Notes: generated by a model from the sequence alone, not told the origin. Positions 16,155 through 29,917 are shown, counted from the first letter of the stretch. The stretch: 64,000 nucleotides of DNA from Streptomyces sp. NBC_00440 (GCF_036014215.1 NZ_CP107921.1:7127501-7191500), one strand, 5' to 3'. Made by a program: numbers and translations.

Positions 16155-17065
16155 TCGACCCCCGCCGCCTGCGTATTCTGCGGGCCGTGGCGGACCACCG
16201 TACGGTGACCGCCGCGGCCGCAGCGCTCTATCTGACCCCCTCGGCCGTCTCCCAGCAGCTCGCCGCGCTGGAGCAGGAGACCGGGCACGCGCTGCTGACC
16301 CGCAGCGGCCGGGGGGTACGGCTGACGGCCGCCGGTGAGATCCTGCTCACCCACGCCCACGCCGTACTCGCCCAGCTGGAGCGGGCCGAAGCCGAGCTGG
16401 CCTCGTACGCGGGCGGAGTCTCCGGCGAGGTCACGGTCGCCGCCTTCGCGACCGGGATCGCCGAGGTGCTGGCCCCGGCCATCCGCACCCTCGCCGAGCG
16501 CAGCCCCGGCATCCGGGTCAGGGCCAGGGACTCCGAGGGGGACGAGAGCCTCACCCTCGTCCTGGACGGCGAGGCCGATCTGGCGCTGGCCGTCGAGTAC
16601 CGCGGCGCGCCCCGCGAGGACGACCGCAGGCTCGCCCGGGTGCCGCTGTACGCCGAGCCCTTCGACGCCGTACTGCCCGCGGGCGACCCCCTCGGCCAGG
16701 GCCCGCACGTCACCCTCGCGGAGCTGGCCGACAGCGAGTGGATCGGCCCCTATCCGGGCAACCCCTGCCACGACGTGGTGCTCCTCGCCTGCGAGCGCGC
16801 CGGGTTCCAGCCCCGCCTGGTGCACTCGTCGGACGACTTCAGGGCGGTCGTCGCGCTGGCCGGCGCGGGCGCCGGGGTCGCGCTGGTGCCCCGCTCGGCG
16901 CTGCGCGGAATGGAGCTGAAGGACACGGTGGTCCGCCCGGTGGAGGGCCCGGCCGCCACCCGCCGGGTGTTCGCCGCCGTACGGCGCGGCGCCGAGGAGC
17001 ATCCGCTGTTCCGGCCGCTCCTCGACGCCCTCGTCGCGGCCTCGGCCGGACTGCCCACGGGCTGA
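16151..17065 (+). CDS. LysR-family regulator coupled to tdh-kbl
   Basis: 304 residues from GTG 16151. The N-terminal winged [35 protein letters not shown] is classical LysR, followed by a periplasmic-binding-like effector domain. It is unusual in being the last gene of the tdh-kbl operon, translationally coupled by a 4-base overlap, rather than divergent from its target. Control of threonine catabolism is the natural inference but is not shown by sequence. Confidence 0.88.
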   Translation: MIDPRRLRILRAVADHRTVTAAAAALYLTPSAVSQQLAALEQETGHALLTRSGRGVRLTAAGEILLTHAHAVLAQLERAEAELASYAGGVSGEVTVAAFATGIAEVLAPAIRTLAERSPGIRVRARDSEGDESLTLVLDGEADLALAVEYRGAPREDDRRLARVPLYAEPFDAVLPAGDPLGQGPHVTLAELADSEWIGPYPGNPCHDVVLLACERAGFQPRLVHSSDDFRAVVALAGAGAGVALVPRSALRGMELKDTVVRPVEGPAATRRVFAAVRRGAEEHPLFRPLLDALVAASAGLPTG

Positions 17066-17067
17066 CC

Positions 17068-17122
17068 GCACACCGGGCCGGGCGCCGGGGTGCGCGGCCC
17101 GACCCGGCCCGGCCCGGTGTGC
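17068..17122. terminator. Long bidirectional hairpin between lysR and lacZ
   Basis: A perfect 15-base stem (17068-17082 with 17108-17122, beginning GCACACCGGG) encloses a 25-base GC-rich loop. It starts 3 bases after the LysR stop and ends 8 bases before the convergent beta-galactosidase stop, so it can terminate both. Confidence 0.75.
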
Positions 17123-17130
17123 GTACCGGT

Positions 17131-21421
<4,291 letters not shown>

Positions 21422-21448
21422 CTACGCGTCAGTGGTGTCCGGACGCAG

Positions 21449-22396
21449 TCAGTGGTGGCCGGAAGCGGCCTGGGCCGCCTCGATGCCGCCGTGCAGATCC
21501 GTCGCGGCGTCGAGCGCTCCGCCCGCCGACAGCGAGAGGCACACCAGCAACGCCCCGGCGAGGGCACGGGCGGCCCGTCCGTGCCACCCGCGGTCCGGGG
21601 TGCCGGCCGGACGGTGGCCCAGGAGCGCCGCGACCCGGCGCGGGACAGGGCCGGCCGTGGCGGCGAGTACGACGCTGGGGCGCGCGGCGGCGGGCACCCG
21701 GTGGCCGGCCAGCGCGGCGCGGCCGATGGCACGGGCCGCGAGGGACCGGTCGCCGACCGCCCCGGCCGCCGACTCGTCGGCGCAGCGCTCCAGGGCGTAA
21801 CCGAGCGGTGCCCGCAGCCCGCGCAGCGCCGGGTGGCAGAGCGCGGCCAGCTCCGCCGCCGCGATGAAGAGGTGGTGGCGCCCGGTGAGGTGCGCGCGCT
21901 CATGGGCGAACAGCGCCTCGCGCTCGGCCGGTGCCAGGGCCTGCAGCATCCCGGTGGTGACGACGATCCGGCCGGGGCGGCCGGGCAGCGCGTACGCGTC
22001 GGGGGCGGTGTCCCGGACCACGGCCAGTTCGCCGCCGGCCCCGACCTGCCGCCGGGCCGCGCGCAGCTCGGCGCGCTGCCGCAGCACGGTCCGTACCAGC
22101 GCGGTGGCGCCGACGGCGAGCGCGCCACCGGCCGCAACGGCCGCGACGACGGTGGTGTCCGGCCCGTCACCGCCCACCGGGTGGATCAGCCGGCCGAGGG
22201 CGGCTACGGGCGGGAGCCGCAGCAGACCCGCCACGACGAGCAGCCCCAGCGCCGTGGCCGAGCAGCAGCCGAGCGTGAGCGCCGCCGCCGTCAGCAGCCG
22301 GACGGCCTGCCGCGGCGCCAGCAGCTCGGCGAGCCACCGGGCGGCGGGCGCCACGAGCAGCGGCATCAGCAGGGGTACCCACACCGCGTAGATCAC
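21449..22396 (-). CDS. M56-family (BlaR1/MecR1-like) membrane metalloprotease
   Basis: 315 residues from GTG 22396, overlapping the BlaI stop as GTGA. Several membrane helices (VWVPLLMPLLVAPAARWL; LTAAALTLGCCSATALGLLVVAGLL) flank a gluzincin motif HERAHLTGRHH (HExxH) with ERCADESAA as the downstream zinc ligand region. It ends with a final helix and a short tail, without the extracellular penicillin-binding sensor domain of true BlaR1. It probably cleaves or inactivates the coupled BlaI-like repressor on a signal. Confidence 0.88.
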   Translation of the reverse strand: MIYAVWVPLLMPLLVAPAARWLAELLAPRQAVRLLTAAALTLGCCSATALGLLVVAGLLRLPPVAALGRLIHPVGGDGPDTTVVAAVAAGGALAVGATALVRTVLRQRAELRAARRQVGAGGELAVVRDTAPDAYALPGRPGRIVVTTGMLQALAPAEREALFAHERAHLTGRHHLFIAAAELAALCHPALRGLRAPLGYALERCADESAAGAVGDRSLAARAIGRAALAGHRVPAAARPSVVLAATAGPVPRRVAALLGHRPAGTPDRGWHGRAARALAGALLVCLSLSAGGALDAATDLHGGIEAAQAASGHH

Positions 22397-22764
22397 TTGC
22401 CCTCGCTCTCCAGCAGCTCGCGCAGCAGCCGCTCGTCGTCGGAGCTCAGCCGGGAGACGAAACGGGCGAGCACCGTGGAGCGGTCCTGCTCCTTCTCCAG
22501 CTCGGAGTGCATCCGGCGGGCGGTGAGCCCGGGGGAGTCCTCGGTCGGGGTGTAGGCGAAGCCGCGGCCCTCGCGGGACCTGGTGACCCACCCCTTGTCG
22601 TGCAGCCGGCTCAGGATCGTCGTCACGGTGGTCCTGGCGAGCCCGCTGCCGAGGGTGCGCTGCACATCGGCGGGGGTCAGCGGATCCCCGGCAGCCCACA
22701 GCACGGCCAGCACGCTCGCCTCCAGCTCGCCGGCCGGGCGCCGTTCCGGGTGCTCCTCGCTCAT
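22393..22764 (-). CDS. BlaI/MecI-family transcriptional repressor
   Basis: 123 residues, the normal length. Winged HTH with ELEASVLAVLWAAGDPLTPADVQRTL and LARTTVTTILSRLHDKGWVTRSREGRGFAYTP; a C-terminal dimerisation helix pair follows. The pair with the M56 protease is typical of actinobacteria, where it usually regulates targets other than beta-lactamase. No beta-lactamase gene is present here. The likely direct targets are its own operon and perhaps aldO/lacZ downstream. Confidence 0.9.
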   Translation of the reverse strand: MSEEHPERRPAGELEASVLAVLWAAGDPLTPADVQRTLGSGLARTTVTTILSRLHDKGWVTRSREGRGFAYTPTEDSPGLTARRMHSELEKEQDRSTVLARFVSRLSSDDERLLRELLESEGK

Positions 22765-22829
22765 GGGGCTCTTCCTCCAGGAATGGGCGCTGCTGATCCG
22801 GTCGGCGGGCCGGACTGTCGTGGTCGTCC

Positions 22830-22852
22830 GGGGCCTTCGCCGCGAAGGCCCC
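22830..22852. terminator. Perfect hairpin between efflux gene and blaI
   Basis: GGGGCCTTCG (22830-22839) and CGAAGGCCCC (22843-22852) form a 10-base stem with a 3-base loop. It lies 90 bases beyond the efflux-pump stop and 66 bases before the BlaI start, so it is most likely the pump's terminator. Confidence 0.6.
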
Positions 22853-22941
22853 GAACACCATTATGAAAGAACGCCCGGCGTCCGGATCCTGAGCCCCCCT
22901 GGCCTGCGATGTTCCCCGGGCGGGGCTGCGCCGGGCCCGGG

Positions 22942-25005
22942 TCAGCGCGCGGCCGGGGCCGTCCCGCGGGCGTGCGGCAGACCGGTGGCCAGGTCCTCGG
23001 CGAGCAGCCGCTTGGCGATGGCGTCCGCCGCCGCCCGCAGCTCGGCGCTGCGCGGCCTGCCGGTGTCCGCCTCCAGCCGGGTGTTCAGCCAGTGCGCCCA
23101 GGCCGCAGTGATCGTCCCGGCCTCCCGGCGGCCGGCCTCGGTGTGCGAGAAGAGGTTGCCGTCCCGGGTGAGGTAGCCCTCGTCGACCATCCGGTCGAAG
23201 ACCGGCACCAGCACCTCCGGCGGGATCCGGTACCGGGCGGCGGTCACCCCGATGCTCGCGTGCCCGACCAGCCGGGTGAGCAGCTCGACCTGCATCACGG
23301 CCCAGGCTCCCGCCACGTCGAGCCGGGTGTCGGACTCCGCGACGATCCGGCGGGCGGAGTCCGGGCCCTGGCTGTGCAGGATCTTCGCGACGGAGAACTC
23401 CAGCATCGTGGCCGAGTCCCCGGACGCGGGGGCGGCGAAGCCCTCACCCATGTCGGTCGACCCGGCGCGGGCGGAGTCGCGGAGCTTCACCTGCTTCAGG
23501 AACAGCGCCACGACGAACCCGATGAGCGCGACCGGCACCGTCCACAGGAAGACGGTGTGGATGGTGTGCGCGTACGCCTCGATGATCGGGGCCGCCGTGG
23601 GGCCGGGCAGCCTGTGCAGCGACTTCGGGTCCTGGGCGGCGCGGGCGATCCGCACCGGCCCGGTACCGGACACCGCTGCTGCCTGGCCGATGGCCGTACT
23701 GAGCTTCGGCTTGAGGGTGTTGGCGTAGATGGTGCCGAACACCGCGGTACCGAAGGCGCTGCCGAGCGTACGGAAGAACGTCACCCCGGACGTCGCGGTG
23801 CCCAGATCGGCGTAGTCGACGGTGTTCTGCACGGCGATGGTCAGCACCTGCATACAGAGCCCGATGCCGAGGCCGAGCACGAACATGTACAGCGACTCGC
23901 GCCACACCCCCGAGTGCGGGCCCATCCGGGACATCAGGAACAGCCCCGCCGCCATCACCAGTGCTCCGACGATGGGGAAGATCCGGTAGTTGCCCGTCTT
24001 GCTGACGACGTTCCCGCTGAACACGGAGGCGATGAGCAGCCCGATGACCATCGGCAGCGTCCGCACTCCGGAGATCGTCGCCGAGTCACCGTCGACGTAC
24101 TGCAGATAGGTCGGCAGGAAGGTCATCGCCCCGAGCATCGCGAAGCCGACGATGAAGCTGAGGATCGAGCAGACCGCGAACACCGGGTTCGAGAACAGCC
24201 GCATCGGCAGCATCGGTTCCGCCGCACGTGTCTCGACGACGCAGAACAGCGCGAGCGCGGCCAGGCCGAGCACGAACAGCCCGATGATGGCGCCGGAGCC
24301 CCAGGCGTACTGGTTGCCGCCCCAGCTGGTGGCCAGGATGAGCGCGCTCGCCCCGACCGTGACCAGCGAGATGCCCAGGTAGTCGATGACCGGCCGGCCG
24401 GCGGATCTGACGGACGGGATGTTGCGGGCGGCCGCGATCACCACCAGGACGGCGATCGGGACGTTGACGTAGAACGCCCAGCGCCAGGTCAGATGGTCCG
24501 TGAACACACCGCCGAGCAGCGGGCCGATCACCGTGGACACCCCGAAGACGGCACCGATCGCGCCCTGGTACTTGCCGCGTTCGCGCAGCGGGATGACATC
24601 CGCGATCAGGGCCATCGCCGTGACCATCAGCCCGCCCGCGCCGATGCCCTGGACCGCACGCCAGGCGATCAGCAGGGACATGTCCGTCGCCAGGCCGCAC
24701 AGGAACGAGCCCGTGATGAAGATGACCGCCGACACCTGGAAGACCAGCTTGCGGCCGAAGAGGTCACCGAACTTGCCGACCAGGACGGTCGCCACCGTCT
24801 CGGCGAGCAGATACGCGGTGACCACCCAGGACATGTGCGACGCCCCGCCCAGGTCCGAGACGATCGTCGGCAGCGCGGTACCGACGATCGTCTGGTCGAG
24901 AGCGGCCAGCAGCACACCCAGCATGATCGTGCCGAACACGATGTTCCGCTGCCGGACGTCGAGTACCGGGGGTGCGGCAGGGGCCGGACTGCTGGCGGTC
25001 GTCAC
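22942..25005 (-). CDS. DHA2-family (EmrB/QacA) multidrug efflux pump with C-terminal winged-helix-like domain
   Basis: 687 residues from GTG 25005 (GAGGG 8 bases upstream). Fourteen membrane helices fill about 20-530. DHA2 motifs present: [19 protein letters not shown] (motif D1), [10 protein letters not shown] (motif A) and [29 protein letters not shown] (motif C and beyond). After the last helix a soluble region of about 150 residues follows, containing [25 protein letters not shown] and [27 protein letters not shown], a MarR-like winged-helix pattern. Similar fusions occur in Streptomyces; the tail's role is unknown. Confidence 0.88.
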   Translation of the reverse strand: MTTASSPAPAAPPVLDVRQRNIVFGTIMLGVLLAALDQTIVGTALPTIVSDLGGASHMSWVVTAYLLAETVATVLVGKFGDLFGRKLVFQVSAVIFITGSFLCGLATDMSLLIAWRAVQGIGAGGLMVTAMALIADVIPLRERGKYQGAIGAVFGVSTVIGPLLGGVFTDHLTWRWAFYVNVPIAVLVVIAAARNIPSVRSAGRPVIDYLGISLVTVGASALILATSWGGNQYAWGSGAIIGLFVLGLAALALFCVVETRAAEPMLPMRLFSNPVFAVCSILSFIVGFAMLGAMTFLPTYLQYVDGDSATISGVRTLPMVIGLLIASVFSGNVVSKTGNYRIFPIVGALVMAAGLFLMSRMGPHSGVWRESLYMFVLGLGIGLCMQVLTIAVQNTVDYADLGTATSGVTFFRTLGSAFGTAVFGTIYANTLKPKLSTAIGQAAAVSGTGPVRIARAAQDPKSLHRLPGPTAAPIIEAYAHTIHTVFLWTVPVALIGFVVALFLKQVKLRDSARAGSTDMGEGFAAPASGDSATMLEFSVAKILHSQGPDSARRIVAESDTRLDVAGAWAVMQVELLTRLVGHASIGVTAARYRIPPEVLVPVFDRMVDEGYLTRDGNLFSHTEAGRREAGTITAAWAHWLNTRLEADTGRPRSAELRAAADAIAKRLLAEDLATGLPHARGTAPAAR

Positions 25006-25088
25006 AGTGGCACCCTCACACCGGCGCGCGAACGGCGCATACGCAGGAGGCCGGACCGGCGATCGCCGCGCCGTGAGGTTCGGCCGTT

Positions 25089-25122
25089 CGGCGGTACCCG
25101 TGTTTCGGCGGTACCCGTGTTT
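25089..25122. repeat. 17-bp perfect tandem repeat upstream of the efflux gene
   Basis: CGGCGGTACCCGTGTTT occurs twice in direct succession (25089-25105 and 25106-25122). Each copy contains GGTACC. It lies in the 130-base gap between the SCP2-protein stop and the efflux-pump start, about 85 bases upstream of that start. It may be a tandem operator. Confidence 0.7.
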
Positions 25123-25135
25123 CAGTGCATGGCTC

Positions 25136-25597
25136 TCAGGCCTTGGGAATGTCGAAGTACCGGGTGAGCCCCGAGGCCAGGCCCAGGTCTCCCGCGATCT
25201 TGACCTTGCGCAGCATGAAGAGGGTCACCGGGCTCGCGTTGCCGGACACCAGCTTGAGGAAATCGGCGTCGCCCATGGTGAGTGTGAGACGCGGATCGGC
25301 CTCCGAGCGGCCCTCGGTGACGGTGCACACGCCGTCGGCGATCGTGGTCTCGTACACCACGTCGCTCTCGCCCGTGATCTTCCAGCGGATCACGGCGGCG
25401 AGCGAACCGGCGCTGTCCGGGCGGAACTGCCGCTCCACGCGCCCGAATACCTCCGCGAGTACCTGCCGTCGCAGGTCACCGCGGGCGATTTCGCCGAGTT
25501 GCCTGGGGGAGAGCCCCTTGATGATCTTCGCGAACTCTCGCGGAGTGACGGAAGCGAAATCCAGCTCCGCCAGTCTCTCGCTGATGTTGTCCGCCAC
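25136..25597 (-). CDS. SCP2 sterol-binding-domain protein
   Basis: 153 residues from GTG 25597 (GGGAAG 5 bases upstream). The C-terminal 100 residues form an SCP2-like domain: [69 protein letters not shown]. Such proteins bind lipids or sterols in a hydrophobic tunnel. No membrane segment or signal peptide. The mce lipid-import block lies 2 kb away; a link is speculative. Confidence 0.88.
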   Translation of the reverse strand: MADNISERLAELDFASVTPREFAKIIKGLSPRQLGEIARGDLRRQVLAEVFGRVERQFRPDSAGSLAAVIRWKITGESDVVYETTIADGVCTVTEGRSEADPRLTLTMGDADFLKLVSGNASPVTLFMLRKVKIAGDLGLASGLTRYFDIPKA

Positions 25598-25729
25598 GAG
25601 CGCTTCCCTACTACCGAGTAAATTTGCCGGGAGGTCACGTTATGGCGCGGCGGGCGTACGGGCAAGGTGGCGGTCCGGCCGCCGGGCCGGCGCCCGGAAG
25701 AGCCCGGATCCGGAGGGCCCTCGCCGGGA

Positions 25730-26932
25730 TCAGCTGCCGCTCGATTCGAGCCGCATCGCGCGCAGGACGATCTCAAGGGCGAACCGCCGCTCCGGATCGG
25801 ACAGTTGCTGTCCGAAGATGCTCTCCAGGGTGCGCATCCGGTAGCGGACGGTCTGTGCGTGCACATCCAGGACCTCACCCAGCTGGGCGGCGGTGCCGCG
25901 GGTCGCGAGCCAGGCGTGCAGCGTCTCCAGGAGACGGTCCTTGCGGTTCGCGGTGAGGTGGGAGACGGGGGCCAGTTCCCGCCCTGCCAGTTGTTCGAGG
26001 AGCGCCCGGTCGGAGAGCAGCCAGAGGGTCACCAGGTGGTCCTCGCAGCGGATCGTCGGGGCGTCCCCGATGATGCCGGTGTCGACGAGGTCGAGCACCC
26101 GGCGTGCCCAGCGGAGCGAGTCCGCGGCGTTCGCGAGGGGGACGTCGATGCCGATGGTGCGGTGCGCTCCGGGGAGTGCGACGTCGAGCATGTGCTGTCT
26201 TCGCTCGTCGAACGGCCCGGGGATCAGCAGATGGGGCTGCGGCTCCGCCAGATCGGCGAGGACATCGTTGTCCAGAAGGGCGGAAGGGATACCCGCGGGC
26301 GGTCGCAGGGCGACCAGGGTGACCTGTTCGGGCAGTGTCCAGCAGGTCTGCTCCGCGAGTTCGGCGATGGCGGCGCGGGGTACCGGCGAGCCCGCGAGAA
26401 TCAGATGCAGCAGGCGGCGCCGCTGGTTGTCCAGCTGGTCCCCTCCGGCCGTCCTGACCTCCAGATAGCCCTCGCGGGACAGCGCTTCGAGTTCGTCGAC
26501 ATAGGTGAACAGCGCGTCGGCGAAGGTGAGCATCAGGGTGGGGGAGAGGTTGTAGCGCCGCCCCACCCGCTTCGCCCGCCGCAGCGCGATCCGGGCGCCG
26601 AGCCGGTACGCGCCCTGGAGCTGGTCCAGGCTCCTGCCCTCGTACGCCTCGAACCGGCCGAATCTCCGGCACATCTCGTCCCGCAGCGCGGACGACGCGG
26701 TGGGCTCGGCGACCTGGTCGACGAAGACGGAGATGTTCTGCTCCACGCCGATCCGGATGCCCTGGGCGTAGGGGCCTTCGAGCAGCCGTGCGTACTCGGG
26801 GTAGGCGCGGGTGACCTCAAGCCCGATCTCCTTGATCAGGCTGGGGAGTTCGGGCCGCATGACGGCCGCGAACTCCTGGGGGAGCGGTCCCAGTGGTTCT
26901 CCGATGTCCGAGGGTTGTGCAACTCCCGGCAT
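25730..26932 (-). CDS. PucR/CdaR-type transcriptional regulator with RsbRD-like N-terminal domain
   Basis: 400 residues. ATG 26932 has AAGGGG 7 bases upstream. The N-terminal half (YARLLEGPYAQGIRIGVEQNISVFVDQV) resembles the RsbRD_N helical sensor domain. A degenerate GGDEF-like middle follows. The C-terminal PucR HTH (LGEVLDVHAQTVRYRMRTLESIFG) closes the chain. It is divergent from the first secreted-protein gene of the mce block across a 614-base region carrying palindromes shared with the mce promoter region. It is the nearest candidate regulator of that block. Confidence 0.87.
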   Translation of the reverse strand: MPGVAQPSDIGEPLGPLPQEFAAVMRPELPSLIKEIGLEVTRAYPEYARLLEGPYAQGIRIGVEQNISVFVDQVAEPTASSALRDEMCRRFGRFEAYEGRSLDQLQGAYRLGARIALRRAKRVGRRYNLSPTLMLTFADALFTYVDELEALSREGYLEVRTAGGDQLDNQRRRLLHLILAGSPVPRAAIAELAEQTCWTLPEQVTLVALRPPAGIPSALLDNDVLADLAEPQPHLLIPGPFDERRQHMLDVALPGAHRTIGIDVPLANAADSLRWARRVLDLVDTGIIGDAPTIRCEDHLVTLWLLSDRALLEQLAGRELAPVSHLTANRKDRLLETLHAWLATRGTAAQLGEVLDVHAQTVRYRMRTLESIFGQQLSDPERRFALEIVLRAMRLESSGS

Positions 26933-27169
26933 TCCTCGACCCCTTGCTCTCCGGCGCCCGGTGGGGGTGGCCGACGGGAGAGCGCTCCCGGAGACCTTCA
27001 GGTGCGTACCAATTTGGGCTGCCGAACATAGCCGAAGCCGGGGGCCGGTGGACACAACCACGACAGGGCCGGAGGTGAGCGGGGGAGCGTATCCAGCCAA
27101 TCCATGGCGTGGGTTCCGGTCGCCGGACGGGCCGGCCGGTCAATTCCTCTCCGGTTTCGGCGCGTTCCT

Positions 27170-27186
27170 TTGTCATCTGCTGACAA
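27170..27186. promoter_or_regulatory. Candidate operator TTGTCA-N5-TGACAA (copy 1)
   Basis: TTGTCA (27170-27175), spacer TCTGC, TGACAA (27181-27186): a perfect 6-base inverted repeat with a 5-base spacer. The identical half-sites and spacing recur at 31292-31308 ahead of the mce operon. Position: between the divergent PucR gene and the secreted-protein gene. Confidence 0.55.
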
Positions 27187-27381
27187 GAAAAAGGCGCCGG
27201 CCGGAACGAGTGCTGTGACGCCGGGAGCCGGCCGGGCCAGGAACGGGCAACTGTCACCCGGTCACACGGCGGGCCACGCGGAATTACTCACTTTCAGCTA
27301 GTGCGGACCTCGGCGCTTACTCGCCGGACAACAGGAAATCCACCACGGAGAACCCGCCCCCGGATTTCTTCGTACAGGCCA

Positions 27382-27411
27382 TTGCGGACTCAGGTTACTC
27401 AATCGTAGCGT
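27382..27411 (+). promoter_or_regulatory. Promoter-like element for the first secreted-protein gene
   Basis: TTGCGG (27382-27387), 18-base spacer, TAGCGT (27406-27411). The spacer contains CAGGTTAC, and GTTAC-N6-GTAGC overlaps the -10. The same arrangement occurs at 31161-31190 upstream of the mce operon. Confidence 0.5.
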
Positions 27412-27482
27412 CATCGCCGCACGGTCGGGACAAACGGTCGCCCGGGACGAAACCGCCTTCCGGCCAAGTGAACCTCGTGGGG

Positions 27483-27505
27483 GTTCCGTTCTTCGGGGAC
27501 GGAAC
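27483..27505 (+). promoter_or_regulatory. Leader inverted repeat
   Basis: GTTCCGT (27483-27489) and ACGGAAC (27499-27505) with a 9-base loop, 41 bases before the start of the secreted-protein gene and downstream of the predicted promoter. It could be an mRNA stem-loop or an operator. Confidence 0.35.
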
Positions 27506-27546
27506 TCCGGGAATCTGATCAAGACGCCACGAAGGGAAATCACACC

Positions 27547-28149
27547 ATGCACAAGTTTGCCGCAAGAGCCGCAGTCGTGACCGCCGCCATCGGTGCGGCC
27601 GTCGGGCTGGCCGCGACATCGGCATCGGCCACCGCCACGTCCTCGTGGACGGTCACCCACTCCGGCGCCTACACCGCGCACGCCGTCAACCCCTCACTGG
27701 CGGTGCCCGCGGCGACTCTGAACTGTGCGTCGTCCGACGTGACCGCGGGCTCGCTCCAGGCGACGAGCCCCGACGGCGCCGGGATCGGCACCATCGGCAC
27801 CATCAAGTTCACCAGCTGCAACGTGGCCGGCATCACCTTCAACGTCACGATGAAGGCCACCCCGTGGAAGATCAACGCGGTCAGCATGAACTCCACCCAC
27901 CCGACCTGGGTCAACGGCACCGTCAGCGCGATCTCGGCGCACATCTCGGGCGTCGGCTGCGCGGCCGACTTCACCGGAACGGTCAACGGCCACTACGACA
28001 ACACGGCCCACGCCCTGGTGATCGACGGCACGGGCAACGGCCTGGTGGCGTCCGGCGCGAGCTGCCTCGGACTCATCAACAACGGTGACGTGGCGAGCTT
28101 CAACGCCTCGTACGCGGTGAGCACCCTGCCGGTGATCAGCACACCGTAA
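27547..28149 (+). CDS. Secreted protein of unknown function, mce-block associated
   Basis: 200 residues. ATG 27547 is preceded by AAGGGA at 8 bases. A signal peptide of about 29 residues ends at ATSASA. The mature chain is a beta-rich domain with four cysteines (LNCASS, FTSCNV, VGCAADF, SCLGL), suggesting two disulfides, and motifs GTIGTIKFTSCN and PWKIN. I recognise it only as a secreted actinobacterial type; no enzyme motif is visible. Its promoter region shares two elements with that of the mce operon. A strong hairpin follows the stop. Confidence 0.85.
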   Translation: MHKFAARAAVVTAAIGAAVGLAATSASATATSSWTVTHSGAYTAHAVNPSLAVPAATLNCASSDVTAGSLQATSPDGAGIGTIGTIKFTSCNVAGITFNVTMKATPWKINAVSMNSTHPTWVNGTVSAISAHISGVGCAADFTGTVNGHYDNTAHALVIDGTGNGLVASGASCLGLINNGDVASFNASYAVSTLPVISTP

Positions 28150-28170
28150 CGCGGGTGGGCACAGCGCTAC

Positions 28171-28201
28171 GGGCCGGAGGCGGCAGGACTGCCTCCGGCC
28201 C
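28171..28201 (+). terminator. Terminator hairpin after the secreted-protein gene
   Basis: GGGCCGGAGGC (28171-28181) pairs perfectly with GCCTCCGGCCC (28191-28201), 9-base loop, 22 bases after the stop codon. It separates this gene from the next secreted-protein gene. Confidence 0.7.
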
Positions 28202-28248
28202 GGATTTCACGTTTGCGGCCCGGCGGCCGGCAGGACCGCGCGGCAGAG

Positions 28249-28297
28249 CAGCGACCGGACCGTACAGCGACCAGACCCGTACAGCGACAAGACCGTA
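28249..28297 (+). repeat. Three tandem 16-17-bp repeats upstream of the DUF6801-like gene
   Basis: CAGCGACCGGACCGTA (28249-28264), CAGCGACCAGACCCGTA (28265-28281) and CAGCGACAAGACCGTA (28282-28297) are imperfect direct repeats, ending 23 bases before the ATG at 28321. The slight divergence between copies suggests an older array, possibly a repeated regulator site or RNA element. Confidence 0.75.
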
Positions 28298-28320
28298 TGA
28301 GGCGGAGGGACAGGGCCGGC

Positions 28321-29826
28321 ATGAATCCCAGGACACCTGCGAAGGGCGGCAGGCGGCCGGTACGGCTGGCCTCCGCCGCGGCGGCCGCGCTCGTCGCCGG
28401 ACTGCTGGCCGGCAACGGCTCGGCCGCCGGTGAGGGCGGCACCCCGGCCACCCTCTCGTACGACTGCGGTCTCCCTTCCGGCTCCGGCCGTGCCACCGTC
28501 GAGGTGGCGATGAACCTGCCGGCATCCGCCGAGGCCGGCAAACCCGTGCAGCCGGGGCCGGTGAAGGTCACGGTCGGGCTGGCCCGCGGGGATCTCGCGG
28601 CGCTGCTGCCGAAGGACACCGACGCGGTGCTGAGCACCGCCTCACTCGCCGTCAAGGTGAGCCAGAACGACCAGTCGGCCACGGCGATGTGGTCGGATCT
28701 CGCCGCGCCCAGTACGCCTGTTCCGGCGGAGGGCGATGTGCGGCTCGTCCACTCGGGCCCGGTGCCCACCGTCACGGTCGGCGGCACGGGTGATGTCACC
28801 CTGGCCGCAGGTGAGTTGAAGCTCGGGCTGCTGACCGCGACGCCCGGCACCGGGCAGCAGGGCGCCCCGGAGCCGGTCCCGCTGGTCTGTGAGCCGGCCG
28901 CCGGCCAGGACCTGCGGCTGGGGACCGTTCCGGTACCGGGGGCCGGGAGCACCGGTCCCTCCACCTCGCCGGGCAGCCCGGGAGCCAGCACGCCGGCCGG
29001 CGGGAAGGGACGGAAGGACGCGGACGGCGGTGTCACGGTGCAGCCCCGGTCCGACCCCGCCCCGGTGGGCAAGTGCCCGACCGTGATACCGAAGGGAAAG
29101 GTCGACATCAGCGACGCGCCCGTGGCGCCGCCGGGTGCCACACCCGGGGAGTACGACCTGCCCGGGAGTCCGGGCTGCGCGTACGCCCTCGGGGTGGCCA
29201 ACGTCAGCAAGCTCAACGGCGCGATGATCATCAATGACCCGAAGCGCAAGCCGGTGACGATCAGCGTGCTGGCGGTCGTCCACTCCTCGGTGCGGTCGAG
29301 CGTCCAGCCGGGTGGCCTCTATCTGCGGCTCGACTCACTCGCGGACCTGCGGCTCCCCGACGCCGAATCGACGTTCCTGACGTTCGGCTTCCAGCCGGTC
29401 ACGGCGAAGGTGCATTTCGAGACAGGGCCGGTCACCATATCGACCGGGAATGTCGGCACGAGTGTGTTCTCGGTGATCTCGTTCAAACAGTCCCTGCGGC
29501 TGTACGACGTGAAGGTGAACGGGACTCCACTGGATGTCGGCAGTGCGTGCAGAACCGCGACACCGTACAAGGTGGTTCTCAACGGCGGTGCCAAATACAC
29601 GAATGTCTTCTACGGCGGCACGCTCGACGGCACGATAGACATTCCCAAGTTCTCCGGGTGCGGTGCGAACGGTGAGGACCTGGATCCGCTTTTCACCGCA
29701 TCACTCTCGGGGCCCGGGAACAGTATTGAGATGAATCAGGGGACGACCTGCATTCCTGACTCGCCCAACAATCTCTGCCCGCCCGATATGCCCGAGCTGC
29801 CGGGCTCCGGGACCTCCAAGCCGTGA
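28321..29826 (+). CDS. Large secreted protein with DUF6801-like N-terminal domain
   Basis: 501 residues from ATG 28321 (AGGG 5 bases upstream). A signal peptide ends near residue 37 (GNGSAAG). A first beta-domain (about 42-200; LSYDCGLPSGSGRATVEVAMNLP) resembles DUF6801 domains of actinobacterial secreted proteins. A Pro/Ser/Gly linker (about 205-240) leads to a second beta-rich domain (about 255-490) with scattered cysteines. No enzyme motif. It is adjacent to two other secreted proteins and the mce importer, so a role in capturing or presenting a hydrophobic substrate is an inference. Confidence 0.82.
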   Translation: MNPRTPAKGGRRPVRLASAAAAALVAGLLAGNGSAAGEGGTPATLSYDCGLPSGSGRATVEVAMNLPASAEAGKPVQPGPVKVTVGLARGDLAALLPKDTDAVLSTASLAVKVSQNDQSATAMWSDLAAPSTPVPAEGDVRLVHSGPVPTVTVGGTGDVTLAAGELKLGLLTATPGTGQQGAPEPVPLVCEPAAGQDLRLGTVPVPGAGSTGPSTSPGSPGASTPAGGKGRKDADGGVTVQPRSDPAPVGKCPTVIPKGKVDISDAPVAPPGATPGEYDLPGSPGCAYALGVANVSKLNGAMIINDPKRKPVTISVLAVVHSSVRSSVQPGGLYLRLDSLADLRLPDAESTFLTFGFQPVTAKVHFETGPVTISTGNVGTSVFSVISFKQSLRLYDVKVNGTPLDVGSACRTATPYKVVLNGGAKYTNVFYGGTLDGTIDIPKFSGCGANGEDLDPLFTASLSGPGNSIEMNQGTTCIPDSPNNLCPPDMPELPGSGTSKP

Positions 29827-29917
29827 GGTGACGCTCCGTCGTGCCGGCCGCTCGCCATGAATGGCTGGTTGTCGGCACCGGGCGCTGTGCCGGGCCGCAT
29901 CACCGGGCCCGGCAGGC

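Larger units (their letters stand above)
26933..27546. other. 614-base divergent intergenic region
   Basis: I find no convincing gene here. The region holds a TTGTCA-N5-TGACAA palindrome (27170-27186), a promoter-like element shared with the mce promoter region (27382-27411) and a leader inverted repeat (27483-27505). The short open frames have atypical codon use for this genome. Confidence 0.7.

Noticed and set aside
22393..22764. BlaI as part of a beta-lactam resistance locus
   Set aside because: No beta-lactamase or penicillin-binding protein gene is nearby, and the M56 partner lacks the extracellular penicillin-sensing domain.
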